Assembly: GCA_025928125.1 (NCBI GenBank)
Contig: JAICKD010000190.1
Span: forward strand, 1 to 6,489
Length of the DNA stretch: 6,489 nucleotides
Origin: Ktedonobacterales bacterium
GTDB taxonomy: Bacteria > Chloroflexota > Ktedonobacteria > Ktedonobacterales > JADMIN01
Direction: 5' to 3'
The notes beneath the pieces were generated by a model. The model was not told where the DNA came from, did no database searches, and worked only from the letters and a program-made list of their open reading frames with translations. Of the stretch, positions 1 through 5,677 are shown in pieces. How positions within the stretch are numbered: position 1 is the stretch's first letter; every line of letters begins with the position of its first letter. The translations under genes and the position numbers were made by a program.

Positions 1-1245
1 CGTGAAGGCCCACTTGCCATCGGCGCCCACACCGTAGACGCTGAAGACCTTCTGGCCGGAGTTGTCGCCGTTGGCGTCGAAGGAGATGTGACCGGTGACA
101 CCGTCATAGGAGATGCCAGCCACCTCGTCACGCACATTGGCGCGCGTCACGTCTTTGCCCGCCTTGATCAAATTCTTGATCGCCGTGATCTCGATCATCG
201 CCGCGTCATAGGACGCCGCGCTGTACGGCAAGAGGTCCTTGCCGGGGAACGCCGCCTTGTAGGCCGTGATGAACGACTGCGCCGTCGACGAGGTCAGACC
301 AGAGATGTCAGGGGCTGCGACCGTGCCGTAAGTGTTGACCGCTGCCGCGCCCGCTGTCGTCAACCAGGCGGGGTCATCGGCGATGCCATCACCACCGACC
401 ATCGGCATGTTGCCGCCCTTCTCCACCAGGTCCTTCTTCAGCGCGCCGCCGCCACCCGAGGTGACGCCGCCGTAGAAGACGACCGTGGGGCTCTTGCCAA
501 CGATGGTCGTCGCCAGCTGCGGGAGGTTGCTCACCTGGTCCGGGGTGATCGAGGTGCTCCCCACGATCGTGCCACCCTTGCTGGTGAACTCCGTGGTGAA
601 GACCTTCGCCAGACCCTTACCATACGTGGTGTTGTCATCGACAACATAGGCGCTGGTTGCGCTGACCGGCGCGGCGAGCGCGATGTCGGCGTCCACCTTG
701 CCCTGGATGTCATCAGTGCCGCAGATGCGGAAGTAGGACTCAGGCTTGCCTGCCGGGTGCAGCAGGTCGAAGTTGATACCATTGGCCTCGGCGAACTCTT
801 GCTTGGTCAGGCCAGGGTTCGTGTTCGTCGGGCTGATAAGCACGAAGCCGTTCTTGTTGACGATGGGGATTTCCTGCTTGGCGACGCCGCTGTTGAACGG
901 GCCAACCGCCGCCATCACCGAGGAGTCGGCAATCAACTGCTGGATGTTGGCCGCGCCAATCGACGGGTCAGCGCCGCTGGTGCCTTCGTCGTTCTTATGG
1001 ACGACATCGAGGGTGTAGCCGTTGCCGAGGTCTTTGTTCTGCTGCACGGCCAGGTCAACGCCATACTGTGCGGGCAGAGTCACTGCGGCATCGGTGCCTG
1101 AGACCGGGAATTCGGTGCCGATCTTGAGCGCTTTGTTGCCGCTGCCGCCGCCGCTGGTGCCGCAGGCCGCCAGGCCCAACGACGAGAGTGCGACCGCGAC
1201 GAAGATGCCGCGCGTCACGAGTTTCTTCACGCCGGAGTGGTGCAT
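1..1245 (-). CDS. Branched-chain amino acid ABC transporter substrate-binding lipoprotein (LivJ-like), C-terminus cut by window edge
   Basis: The reading frame is open for 415 codons from ATG at 1245 down to base 1 without a stop, so only the C-terminal end is missing. The N-terminus is a lipoprotein signal: basic start, hydrophobic core, then lipobox L-A-A-C with the lipidated cysteine at residue 28, followed by a Gly/Ser linker (29-37). The mature part starts with KIGTEFPVSG (41-50), and VGPFNSG (114-120) and SPTNTNP (138-144) follow. These are hallmarks of the type I periplasmic-binding fold of Leu/Ile/Val-type receptors (Peripla_BP_6). A GGAGGAG ribosome binding site lies at 1262-1256, ten bases before the ATG. 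The family captures amino acids or similar small ligands at the membrane for an ABC importer; the ligand cannot be told from sequence. The permease and ATPase genes are not in view and might lie beyond the left edge. Frame 390-415 resembles the usual end of the family, so few residues are probably lost. Confidence 0.93.
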   Translation of the reverse strand, partial: MHHSGVKKLVTRGIFVAVALSSLGLAACGTSGGGSGNKALKIGTEFPVSGTDAAVTLPAQYGVDLAVQQNKDLGNGYTLDVVHKNDEGTSGADPSIGAANIQQLIADSSVMAAVGPFNSGVAKQEIPIVNKNGFVLISPTNTNPGLTKQEFAEANGINFDLLHPAGKPESYFRICGTDDIQGKVDADIALAAPVSATSAYVVDDNTTYGKGLAKVFTTEFTSKGGTIVGSTSITPDQVSNLPQLATTIVGKSPTVVFYGGVTSGGGGALKKDLVEKGGNMPMVGGDGIADDPAWLTTAGAAAVNTYGTVAAPDISGLTSSTAQSFITAYKAAFPGKDLLPYSAASYDAAMIEITAIKNLIKAGKDVTRANVRDEVAGISYDGVTGHISFDANGDNSGQKVFSVYGVGADGKWAFT

Positions 1246-1320
1246 ACGCCTTCTGCTCCTCCAATGGGTAACAATCGCAGAGTCCGCCGCCATCAATACA
1301 AGGGATGAACCTGTGTAATA

Positions 1321-1349
1321 ACGATACCTTACCTGTCAATAGCTGACAG
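1321..1349 (-). promoter_or_regulatory. Candidate promoter of lipoprotein gene with overlapping operator-like inverted repeat
   Basis: The perfect inverted repeat CTGTCA-ATAGC-TGACAG occupies 1333-1349. On the minus strand its left part reads TTGACA (1339-1334), a consensus -35 hexamer, but no good -10 sits at the right distance from it. An alternative reading fits spacing better: CTGTCA (1349-1344), 17 bases, then TATCGT (1326-1321). Either way the repeat covers the likely -35 area, as a repressor operator would. The promoter call is by eye and weak; the repeat itself is certain. Confidence 0.35.
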
Positions 1350-1410
1350 CACCCTTATTCAGCGACGCGACCGCGATAGCACGGGGGTTTACAGAGTATT
1401 ACGCACCGTC

Positions 1411-1449
1411 CTGTGCAAATCTCACAGACGAGTTGAGGTCTCATAAAAT
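1411..1449 (+). promoter_or_regulatory. Candidate aminotransferase promoter with overlapping inverted repeat
   Basis: CTCACA (1421-1426) and TAAAAT (1444-1449, five of six consensus bases) are separated by 17 bases and would start transcription near 1456. The inverted repeat CTGTG-CAAATCT-CACAG (1411-1427) overlaps the -35. It resembles a CRP site but has seven rather than eight bases between TGTG and CACA, so I do not call it CRP. Confidence 0.35.
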
Positions 1450-1563
1450 GCGGCACTGCAACGTCTGCAACAACGCCAGGTGATATCTGGATAGCGCGCG
1501 CGATGCACGGGAACGGTGTACACTGGGCGCGTATGGAGAGATAGAAGAGACGCTAGCGAAATC

Positions 1564-1600
1564 AGCATACCAGCCATACAAGCCATACGGGAGGCCATAT
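1564..1600 (+). repeat. Short CCATAC tandem repeats before the aminotransferase start
   Basis: AGCATAC (1564), AGCCATAC (1572), AGCCATAC (1581) and GGCCATAT (1593) follow one another at 8-12 base steps and run into the start codon. The ribosome binding site GGGAGG (1589-1594) lies between the last two copies. The run may be chance or may affect translation initiation. Confidence 0.35.
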
Positions 1601-2972
1601 GACAGTTCCAGAGACCCATCAGCGCATGCGCGTAGATAGCGATGGCCCACTCGGCCTCAATCGCGCCGTTGCGGGTGCGCCGGTCTCGGCAACGCTGCGG
1701 ATGAATGAGGCGGTTGCCGCGCGTCGCGCCGCTGGCCAGCGGACGATTCACCTGGGCTTTGGCGAGGCGCCGTTCCCGCTGCCGATGCCACTGCGCGAGG
1801 AGCTTGCGCGCGCCGCCACCCGCACCGAATACGCGCCGGTGCTTGGCCTGCCCGGACTGCGCGCCGCCATCGCCGCCTACCTGGCGCGGACCCGAGGGCT
1901 GACTGCCAGCCCGACGACGGTTATTGTTGGTCCGGGCAGCAAAGCGGTACTCTATGCGCTCATGCGCTCGCTCGCGGGCGATGTGCTGCTACCAACGCCA
2001 TCGTGGGTGAGTTACGCGCCGCAAGCGCGTCTGGCGGGCAAACGTGTCTATCCCGTGGCGACCGACCCCGCCGATGGCCACCGGCTGACTCATGAAACGC
2101 TGGATGCTGCCTTGCGGGCGGCGCGTGAGGCGGGCGGCGATCCACGGCTGCTGGTCGTCAACACGCCGAGCAATCCCACCGGGGGCATGTTCGCCGCGGC
2201 CGATGCCGAACAGATCGCGCTCTGGGCGCGCGGCGAGGGCGTGACCATCCTCAGTGACGAGGTCTACGCTGAACTGGCGCACGGCTGGCGCGCGCATGTT
2301 TCGCCCGCGCGATTCTATCCTGAGGGAACCATCGTGACCGGCGGAATGTCGAAGGCGTTCTCGGCGGGCGGCTGGCGGCTGGGCTATGCGGCGCTGCCCG
2401 CGACCGCCGCAAGCGAGGAACTGGTGGCGGCGGTGCGCTCGCTCGCTGGAGAGATCTGGTCATCGGCGGCGACGCCGATTCAGCAGGCCGCCACCGTCGC
2501 CTTTGCCTTCGACGATACGATGGAGCGCTTCGTCCTCCGCTCGGCGCGAATTCATGCGCATGCGGCGGCACGGCTTCACGTCGCACTGGTGGAAGCAGGC
2601 GTGCGCTGCCCGCAACCGGCTGGGGCGTTCTACCTCTATCCTGACTTTGCCCCCTGGCGCGACCAACTCGCCAAACGCGGCGTGACAACCTCCGCCGAAC
2701 TGGCGGATCATCTGCTGACAGAGTGGGATATCGCAACGCTGCCCGCCAGTGACTTCGGCGAAGCGCCAGAGGCCCTGCGCCTGCGGCTGGCCACCAGCAT
2801 GCTCTACGCTCCCGCGAGCGCCACGCCCACCGACCAGGAGGCCGTCTTGAACAGGCTGCTGGAGCAGGCGGATGATTTGCCCGCCGATGGGGCATCAGGG
2901 ACGACACAGTTGGCGCTGCCCGCGCTGGATGAGGCGGCGGCGCAGCTGGCGGCGTTCGTGGCGGCGCAGTGA
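1599..2972 (+). CDS. PLP-dependent class I/II (fold type I) aminotransferase
   Basis: The 457-residue protein has the full set of fold type I aminotransferase landmarks. NTPSNPTGG carries the cofactor-binding Asn192, SDEVY carries Asp220 (pyridine nitrogen) and Tyr223, MSKAFSAGGWRLGY carries the Schiff-base Lys252 and the phosphate-contacting Arg260, and LRLRLATS near the C-terminus holds the probable substrate-carboxylate arginine (Arg394). It transfers an amino group between an amino acid and a 2-oxo acid in the cytoplasm; the substrate is not decided by these motifs. Length is somewhat above the usual 390-430 residues because of a loop (about 405-440) before an Ala-rich last helix. I chose ATG 1599 because GGGAGG sits four bases upstream, which is close. 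ATG at codon 10 is possible, but the conserved domain begins well after both. It is followed after 39 bases by the MarC-like gene on the same strand, probably an operon. Confidence 0.93.
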   Translation: MTVPETHQRMRVDSDGPLGLNRAVAGAPVSATLRMNEAVAARRAAGQRTIHLGFGEAPFPLPMPLREELARAATRTEYAPVLGLPGLRAAIAAYLARTRGLTASPTTVIVGPGSKAVLYALMRSLAGDVLLPTPSWVSYAPQARLAGKRVYPVATDPADGHRLTHETLDAALRAAREAGGDPRLLVVNTPSNPTGGMFAAADAEQIALWARGEGVTILSDEVYAELAHGWRAHVSPARFYPEGTIVTGGMSKAFSAGGWRLGYAALPATAASEELVAAVRSLAGEIWSSAATPIQQAATVAFAFDDTMERFVLRSARIHAHAAARLHVALVEAGVRCPQPAGAFYLYPDFAPWRDQLAKRGVTTSAELADHLLTEWDIATLPASDFGEAPEALRLRLATSMLYAPASATPTDQEAVLNRLLEQADDLPADGASGTTQLALPALDEAAAQLAAFVAAQ

Positions 2973-2998
2973 CTATCCTCATTGTCAACATTGCATGG

Positions 2999-3004
2999 TA
3001 GAAT
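2999..3004 (+). promoter_or_regulatory. Candidate -10 element for a leaderless marC-like mRNA
   Basis: TAGAAT (2999-3004, five of six consensus bases) lies exactly seven bases before the ATG at 3012, and there is no Shine-Dalgarno sequence in front of that ATG. This is the arrangement seen for leaderless genes in some bacteria (the TANNNT motif of Deinococcus), where transcription starts at the start codon. No good -35 is present at 17 bases (TCCTCA). It would supplement readthrough from the aminotransferase gene. Confidence 0.4.
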
Positions 3005-3011
3005 CGGCAGT

Positions 3012-3641
3012 ATGCTGAGTTTCTTTGTCAAGGCGCTGGTGGCGCTCTTCACGATTGTCGATCCGGTGGGACTTGTTCCGGTCGTTCTGGCGCTGACCGT
3101 CGGCATGCTGCCGCATGAGCGCACGCTGGTCACTTTTCGCGCGACGATCATCGCGGGCATCGTGATCGCGGTCTTTGGCGCATTTGGCCAGCTCATCTTC
3201 ACGTCGCTCGGCGTCACCTCGGAAGCATTCAGCATCGCGGGCGGCGCGCTGCTCTTTGTCGTCGCCTTCGATATGCTCTTTGGACGCCCTTCCGGCGCGC
3301 GCGAGACCCGACGTGAGGCGCGCGAGGCGCTTACCCGCGAGGATGTCTCGGTCTTTCCGTTGGCCATCCCCATGATTGCCGGGCCTGGCACGATCACCAC
3401 GATCATCCTGCTGGTCAGCAACGCCGGAAGCGATCCCATTCAACTCTCGCTCGTCGGACTCGCCGCGCTCATCACGCTGGCAGCATCACTCTTCACGATG
3501 CTGCTCTGTGCGCAGATTCAGAAGCGCATCGGCACAACTGGCATTCTGGTGCTTTCGCGCGTGCTGGGCATGCTGCTGGCGGCGGTGGCGCTCCAGTTCA
3601 TCCTCAACGGCATCGCCGAGTTCGTGGGACATCTTCAGTAG
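3012..3641 (+). CDS. MarC-family integral membrane protein
   Basis: The 209-residue protein is almost entirely hydrophobic with six predicted membrane segments (about 4-29, 43-64, 72-92, 115-137, 147-168, 180-201) and a charged, Arg-rich cytoplasmic-type loop between helices 3 and 4 (92-112). Family marks are VDPVGLVPVVLALT (16-29), AGGALLFVVAFDML (76-89) and PLAIPMIAGPGTI (117-129), repeating the inverted two-half plan of MarC. The family is often annotated as multiple antibiotic resistance or NAAT (neutral amino acid transporter) but its function is poorly established; I infer only a membrane transport-like role. The frame is open upstream to a TTG at 2982, which would add ten non-conserved residues; ATG 3012 matches the family's usual start just before helix 1. 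There is no clear ribosome binding site, consistent with leaderless or coupled translation. It converges with the hydrolase gene, leaving one base between stops. Confidence 0.92.
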   Translation: MLSFFVKALVALFTIVDPVGLVPVVLALTVGMLPHERTLVTFRATIIAGIVIAVFGAFGQLIFTSLGVTSEAFSIAGGALLFVVAFDMLFGRPSGARETRREAREALTREDVSVFPLAIPMIAGPGTITTIILLVSNAGSDPIQLSLVGLAALITLAASLFTMLLCAQIQKRIGTTGILVLSRVLGMLLAAVALQFILNGIAEFVGHLQ

Positions 3642-3642
3642 T

Positions 3643-4560
3643 TTATGGTTCGGCGAAGAAGCGACGCAACGCCTGCGCCACCAGTTCGGGATTGCCATTC
3701 CGATTGGTGTTGCTGGCATCGCTCGATCCGCCATGGTCAAGTCCGGGGAATTCGATGCGCCCGGCAACATGGGGCAAGACCTTCTCCAGCGCGCCGAGGG
3801 CATGCTTCAGGTATGCCGGACTCTTGCTCCCGCCAAGCAGCAACACCTCGGCGCGCACCGCCTTGAAGTCCTGGAAATGCCCGCTCATCGCGGTGACAAG
3901 CGCAAAGTCATAGTGCAGCGTTGGGGCGAGCGTCCCCATCGTGATGTCGCCAGGTTTCGCTTTCTTGGCCTCGCCCTTCATCGCGCTGCTGGTCAGCGAT
4001 TCCAACAGCCAGCGCGGCATTACGTTGAAGATCGGCGGCCCCATCTGAGCGCCTTTCATCGCCGTCACCATCGCTGCGGCTAGCTTGCCCTGGGCCATCT
4101 CGCGGTCGTAGCGGGTCAGAAAAGCTTGCGGCTCCGAGGCATCGCTGAAGAGCGCCGGTTCATAGAGCGCGGCCTTCTGAATCGCGGGCAGCGAGAGCGC
4201 CGCCTCCAGCCAGATGTCGGCGCCCGAGCTGACGCCAAAGACGTTCTGCGCGCCCGTCCTAGTGAGGAGCGCGTCCATATCGGCGACATCGCTCTGACTG
4301 GAGTACTCTTTGCTATAGGGGCCGCTGAGGCCACGTCCGCGCCGGTCTGGCACATACACGGTGAAGGCGTCGGCCAGCGTCGTGGCGAGCTGCATGTGGC
4401 TTTGCGCCGACTCCATCGCGCCATGGAGCAGCACGACGCCTGGCCCGTGGCCAAGCTGACGGTAGCCAATGTTGACGCCATCTGGCGAGGTGACGAAGCC
4501 TGTCGCGTACCGCTGCTCGGCTGCGGGCGATTGGTTGCTGGTAGTGGTCTTGGTTGCCAT
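3643..4560 (-). CDS. Alpha/beta-fold hydrolase
   Basis: The 305-residue cytoplasmic protein shows the alpha/beta hydrolase order: VVLLHG (42-47) with the oxyanion-hole HG, PDRRGRGLSG (71-80) after strand 4, the nucleophile elbow G-V-S-S-G with Ser111, a helical lid (about 138-210) and the catalytic His276 in GLDHGG. The usual acid after strand 7 is not obvious: the position reads LLLGGSKSP (240-248), with Ser/Lys where Asp is common. Glu134 in LYEP, after strand 6, is a possible substitute. The N-terminal 16 residues are Thr/Ser-rich and look unstructured. The substrate cannot be predicted; the family includes esterases, lipases and hydrolases of C-C or epoxide bonds. An AAGAAAGGG at 4579-4571, ten bases before the ATG, can serve as ribosome binding site. 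It is divergent from the MarR gene and likely under its control (inference). Confidence 0.92.
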   Translation of the reverse strand: MATKTTTSNQSPAAEQRYATGFVTSPDGVNIGYRQLGHGPGVVLLHGAMESAQSHMQLATTLADAFTVYVPDRRGRGLSGPYSKEYSSQSDVADMDALLTRTGAQNVFGVSSGADIWLEAALSLPAIQKAALYEPALFSDASEPQAFLTRYDREMAQGKLAAAMVTAMKGAQMGPPIFNVMPRWLLESLTSSAMKGEAKKAKPGDITMGTLAPTLHYDFALVTAMSGHFQDFKAVRAEVLLLGGSKSPAYLKHALGALEKVLPHVAGRIEFPGLDHGGSSDASNTNRNGNPELVAQALRRFFAEP

Positions 4561-4577
4561 GTGCGGAGTACCCTTTC

Positions 4578-4606
4578 TTGCGCAGCTGGCCGTTGAGCGC
4601 TATACT
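4578..4606 (+). promoter_or_regulatory. Candidate promoter of the MarR gene
   Basis: TTGCGC (4578-4583), a 17-base spacer and TATACT (4601-4606, five of six consensus bases) point toward the MarR gene and would give a leader of about 80 bases. The first CTATCTT element overlaps the -10, so a protein bound there would block the promoter. The -35 match is poor. Confidence 0.4.
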
Positions 4607-4671
4607 ATCTTTACGGTCAACTGTCTTGGCATTCGACTATCTTTATCACCAGCTATCTTAATTGTAAAGAT
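4604..4671. repeat. Four CTATCTT-type direct repeats at 16-bp period plus imperfect palindrome, probable regulator binding array
   Basis: ACTATCTTTA (4604), ACTGTCTTGG (4620), ACTATCTTTA (4636) and GCTATCTTAA (4652) start exactly 16 bases apart. The last copy also forms the left half of a 17-bp imperfect palindrome, ATCTTAATTGTAAAGAT (4655-4671), and the right half GTAAAGAT (4664-4671) is the exact reverse complement of ATCTTTAC at 4607-4614. The array fills the middle of the hydrolase/MarR divergent region and overlaps the -10 of both candidate promoters. MarR dimers normally bind palindromes of this size, so the palindrome is the likeliest operator; the role of the phased direct copies is inference. 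Confidence 0.6.
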
Positions 4672-4683
4672 TTTATTTGTCAA
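4655..4683 (-). promoter_or_regulatory. Candidate promoter of the alpha/beta hydrolase gene
   Basis: On the minus strand a perfect TTGACA (4683-4678) is followed by 17 bases and TAAGAT (4660-4655, four of six consensus bases). Transcription would start near 4648, giving a leader of about 88 bases. The -10 lies inside the imperfect palindrome 4655-4671, a position suited to repression. The -35 also overlaps the start of the MarR gene's AAGGGG ribosome binding site. Confidence 0.5.
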
Positions 4684-4693
4684 GGGGTAGCGC

Positions 4694-5221
4694 ATGGCAA
4701 CATTTTCCACAAGCGACGCTGGCGCAGGCGAGCGGGAACGCAGGCATCGCGCCGAGCTATTTGCCAAGTTGCAGGTTCTCGGCGAGACATCCAGCACCGA
4801 GACGGCCCTCTTTCACCAGGCTGCGGCGGCGAAATATGGCCTGGGCATCACCGACATGAAGGCGCTCGGCGCGCTGATGCAGGAGGGTCCGATGACGGCT
4901 GGGCAGATTGCGAAGCGGCTGAGCCTCACAAGCGGAGCGGTGACGAGCCTGATTGACCGGCTCGAGCGTCGCGATTTTGCGAGACGCGCGCCGGACCCCA
5001 ACGACCGGCGCAAAGTCATCGTCATCCCCAACATGGAGACCCTCGCTTCCGGCGAAAACGTGTACCTGTCGATGGGCGAGGCATTTAACCGGTTACACGA
5101 GACCTATACGACCGAACAACTGGAGTTTTTGGTGCACTATCTCGAAGCGTCGATTGCGCTGAACAAGCAGGAGATCGCGAAGCTGGCCAGGAAAGAGCAG
5201 ATCCTACCCGACGACGGGTGA
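4694..5221 (+). CDS. MarR-family winged helix-turn-helix transcriptional regulator
   Basis: The 175-residue protein carries the MarR winged helix: first helix of the DNA-binding part at about 68-76 (TAGQIAKRL), recognition helix at about 79-92 (TSGAVTSLIDRLERR) and a wing (95-110) with the family signature D-x-x-D-R-R (Asp101, Asp104-Arg105-Arg106). Helical N- and C-terminal segments (15-48, 117-168) would form the dimer interface. MarR proteins bind palindromic operators as dimers and usually release DNA when a small ligand or oxidant is sensed. There is no cysteine in the protein, so thiol oxidation sensing is unlikely. ATG 4694 is supported by AAGGGG at 4682-4687, six bases upstream. It is divergent from the hydrolase, with the repeat array between them, so autoregulation and control of the hydrolase are the natural inference. 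The gene ends in a double stop, TGA TAG. Confidence 0.93.
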   Translation: MATFSTSDAGAGERERRHRAELFAKLQVLGETSSTETALFHQAAAAKYGLGITDMKALGALMQEGPMTAGQIAKRLSLTSGAVTSLIDRLERRDFARRAPDPNDRRKVIVIPNMETLASGENVYLSMGEAFNRLHETYTTEQLEFLVHYLEASIALNKQEIAKLARKEQILPDDG

Positions 5222-5281
5222 TAGCGAGAAGAGACGGTCGTGCGTCGCGTGGGTCCAGTCGTGCAGCCAGCTACATACATA

Positions 5282-5310
5282 TTGCCAAATTCGCCACAAT
5301 TAGGTATGAG
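5282..5310 (+). promoter_or_regulatory. Candidate promoter for the small ORF at 5349
   Basis: TTGCCA (5282-5287, five of six consensus bases), 17 bases and TATGAG (5305-5310, four of six) make one of the better promoter matches in the window. Transcription would begin near 5317, about 32 bases before the ATG at 5349. The site lies in an AT-richer stretch after the MarR gene, for which no terminator is evident. Confidence 0.45.
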
Positions 5311-5348
5311 CACACCCTCATAGTATTCAGAAAGCGCTCGTATCCAGC

Positions 5349-5543
5349 ATGGCCTATAGGAGAATCTCAAAGTCTAATGCAGCGCAGGTTGCGCAGCAGC
5401 GCAGTGTGCAGACATACGCCGACCGCTTCATGAAGCTCACCAGCGTGAAGTACGTCGCCATCTACGTCGAGCCGAAGGATGCGTTTCACGTGGGCAGCAA
5501 TGAAGACATTCCAGACAGCCAGTGGGGCGAGGTCGCCCAGTAG
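5349..5543 (+). CDS. Small hypothetical protein, possibly cut short by an in-frame amber codon
   Basis: This is a 64-codon frame from ATG 5349 to TAG 5541-5543. I do not recognise the family. The first ten residues are basic and use AT-richer codons; from about codon 12 the third positions are mostly G or C, like the real genes nearby, and the protein looks soluble (YADRFMKLTSVKYVAIYVEP). After the TAG the same frame stays open for 14 more codons, F-T-S-R-I-R-K-A-E-E-R-S-L-Q, again with G/C-rich third positions, before TAA at 5586-5588. This suggests a recent nonsense mutation, or readthrough. A ribosome binding site is weak (AGAAAG, about 14 bases before the ATG). A good promoter lies upstream and a terminator downstream (5645-5677), so it may be a single-gene unit. 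It could also be a fragment of a larger gene. Confidence 0.45.
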   Translation: MAYRRISKSNAAQVAQQRSVQTYADRFMKLTSVKYVAIYVEPKDAFHVGSNEDIPDSQWGEVAQ

Positions 5544-5579
5544 TTCACGTCGCGCATTCGGAAGGCGGAGGAGCGCTCA

Positions 5580-5608
5580 TTGCAGTAAAAGCAGGGGTGT
5601 ACTACAAT
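5580..5608 (+). promoter_or_regulatory. Weak promoter candidate just before the terminator
   Basis: TTGCAG (5580-5585), 17 bases, and TACAAT (5603-5608, five of six consensus bases) would start transcription near 5615. Nothing coding follows before the terminator at 5645-5677, so its product would be a short RNA. The -35 matches only three consensus positions. Confidence 0.25.
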
Positions 5609-5614
5609 ATACGG

Positions 5615-5677
5615 TTACCCACGTAGCCACTGACTACAGGAAACAACAGCCCTGGTGATACGTGCCAGGGCTGTTTT
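5615..5677 (+). ncRNA. Possible small RNA of about 60 nt ending at the intrinsic terminator
   Basis: If the promoter at 5580-5608 is used, the transcript would span about 5615-5677 and consist of a weak hairpin (GTAG/CTAC around CCACTGA) followed by the 11-bp terminator stem. This is the size and shape of a minimal bacterial small RNA. No known RNA family is recognised, and the stretch could equally be the 3' untranslated end of the small ORF's mRNA. Confidence 0.2.
5645..5677 (+). terminator. Intrinsic (rho-independent) terminator
   Basis: An 11-bp perfect stem, AACAGCCCTGG (5645-5655) with CCAGGGCTGTT (5665-5675), encloses the nine-base loop TGATACGTG and runs into TTTT (5674-5677). It ends the small ORF's transcript and perhaps that of the MarR gene. 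The short T run makes efficiency uncertain; the stem itself is unambiguous. Confidence 0.8.

Larger units (their letters stand above)
1246..1598. other. Divergent intergenic region between lipoprotein and aminotransferase genes
   Basis: This 353-base stretch separates two divergent genes and holds no convincing coding sequence. It contains the lipoprotein gene's ribosome binding site, a minus-strand promoter candidate with a 6-5-6 inverted repeat (1333-1349), a plus-strand promoter candidate with a 5-7-5 inverted repeat (1411-1427), a short direct repeat CTGCAAC at 1456-1462 and 1465-1471, and CCATAC repeats next to the aminotransferase start. If the plus promoter is right, the aminotransferase mRNA has a leader of roughly 140 bases. 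I found no riboswitch or attenuator that I can name in it. Confidence 0.7.

Noticed and set aside
88..1101. Plus-strand frame of 337 codons
   Set aside because: It is antisense to the lipoprotein gene, is Arg-rich with no recognisable domain, and the minus strand shows a signal peptide, lipobox and LivJ-type motifs.
1411..1427. CRP/FNR-like site
   Set aside because: The TGTG and CACA halves are seven bases apart instead of eight and the flanking bases do not fit the consensus.
1448..1483. 11-codon ORF with a CxxC motif (MRHCNVCNNAR) as a leader peptide
   Set aside because: Its ATG overlaps the -10 of the candidate promoter and would precede the transcript start; no attenuator follows.
2251..2991. 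Minus-strand frame of 246 codons
   Set aside because: It is antisense to the aminotransferase and has the Arg/Pro/Ala-rich composition of a shadow frame in GC-rich DNA.
2982..3011. TTG start at 2982 for the MarC-like protein
   Set aside because: It adds ten residues not typical of the family, with no ribosome binding site; ATG 3012 fits the usual start just before helix 1.
2804..3439. Minus-strand frame of 211 codons
   Set aside because: It is antisense to the MarC-like gene; its Ser/Thr/Ala-rich sequence mirrors hydrophobic codons on the other strand.
3376..4083. Plus-strand frame of 235 codons
   Set aside because: It spans the MarC 3' half and the antisense of the hydrolase in unrelated frames, with no ribosome binding site and no domain.
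4126..4596. Plus-strand frame of 156 codons
   Set aside because: It is antisense to the well-supported N-terminal half of the hydrolase.
5206..5219. Hairpin ACCCG-ACGA-CGGGT at the MarR stop codon as a terminator
   Set aside because: The stem is only five pairs and no T run follows.
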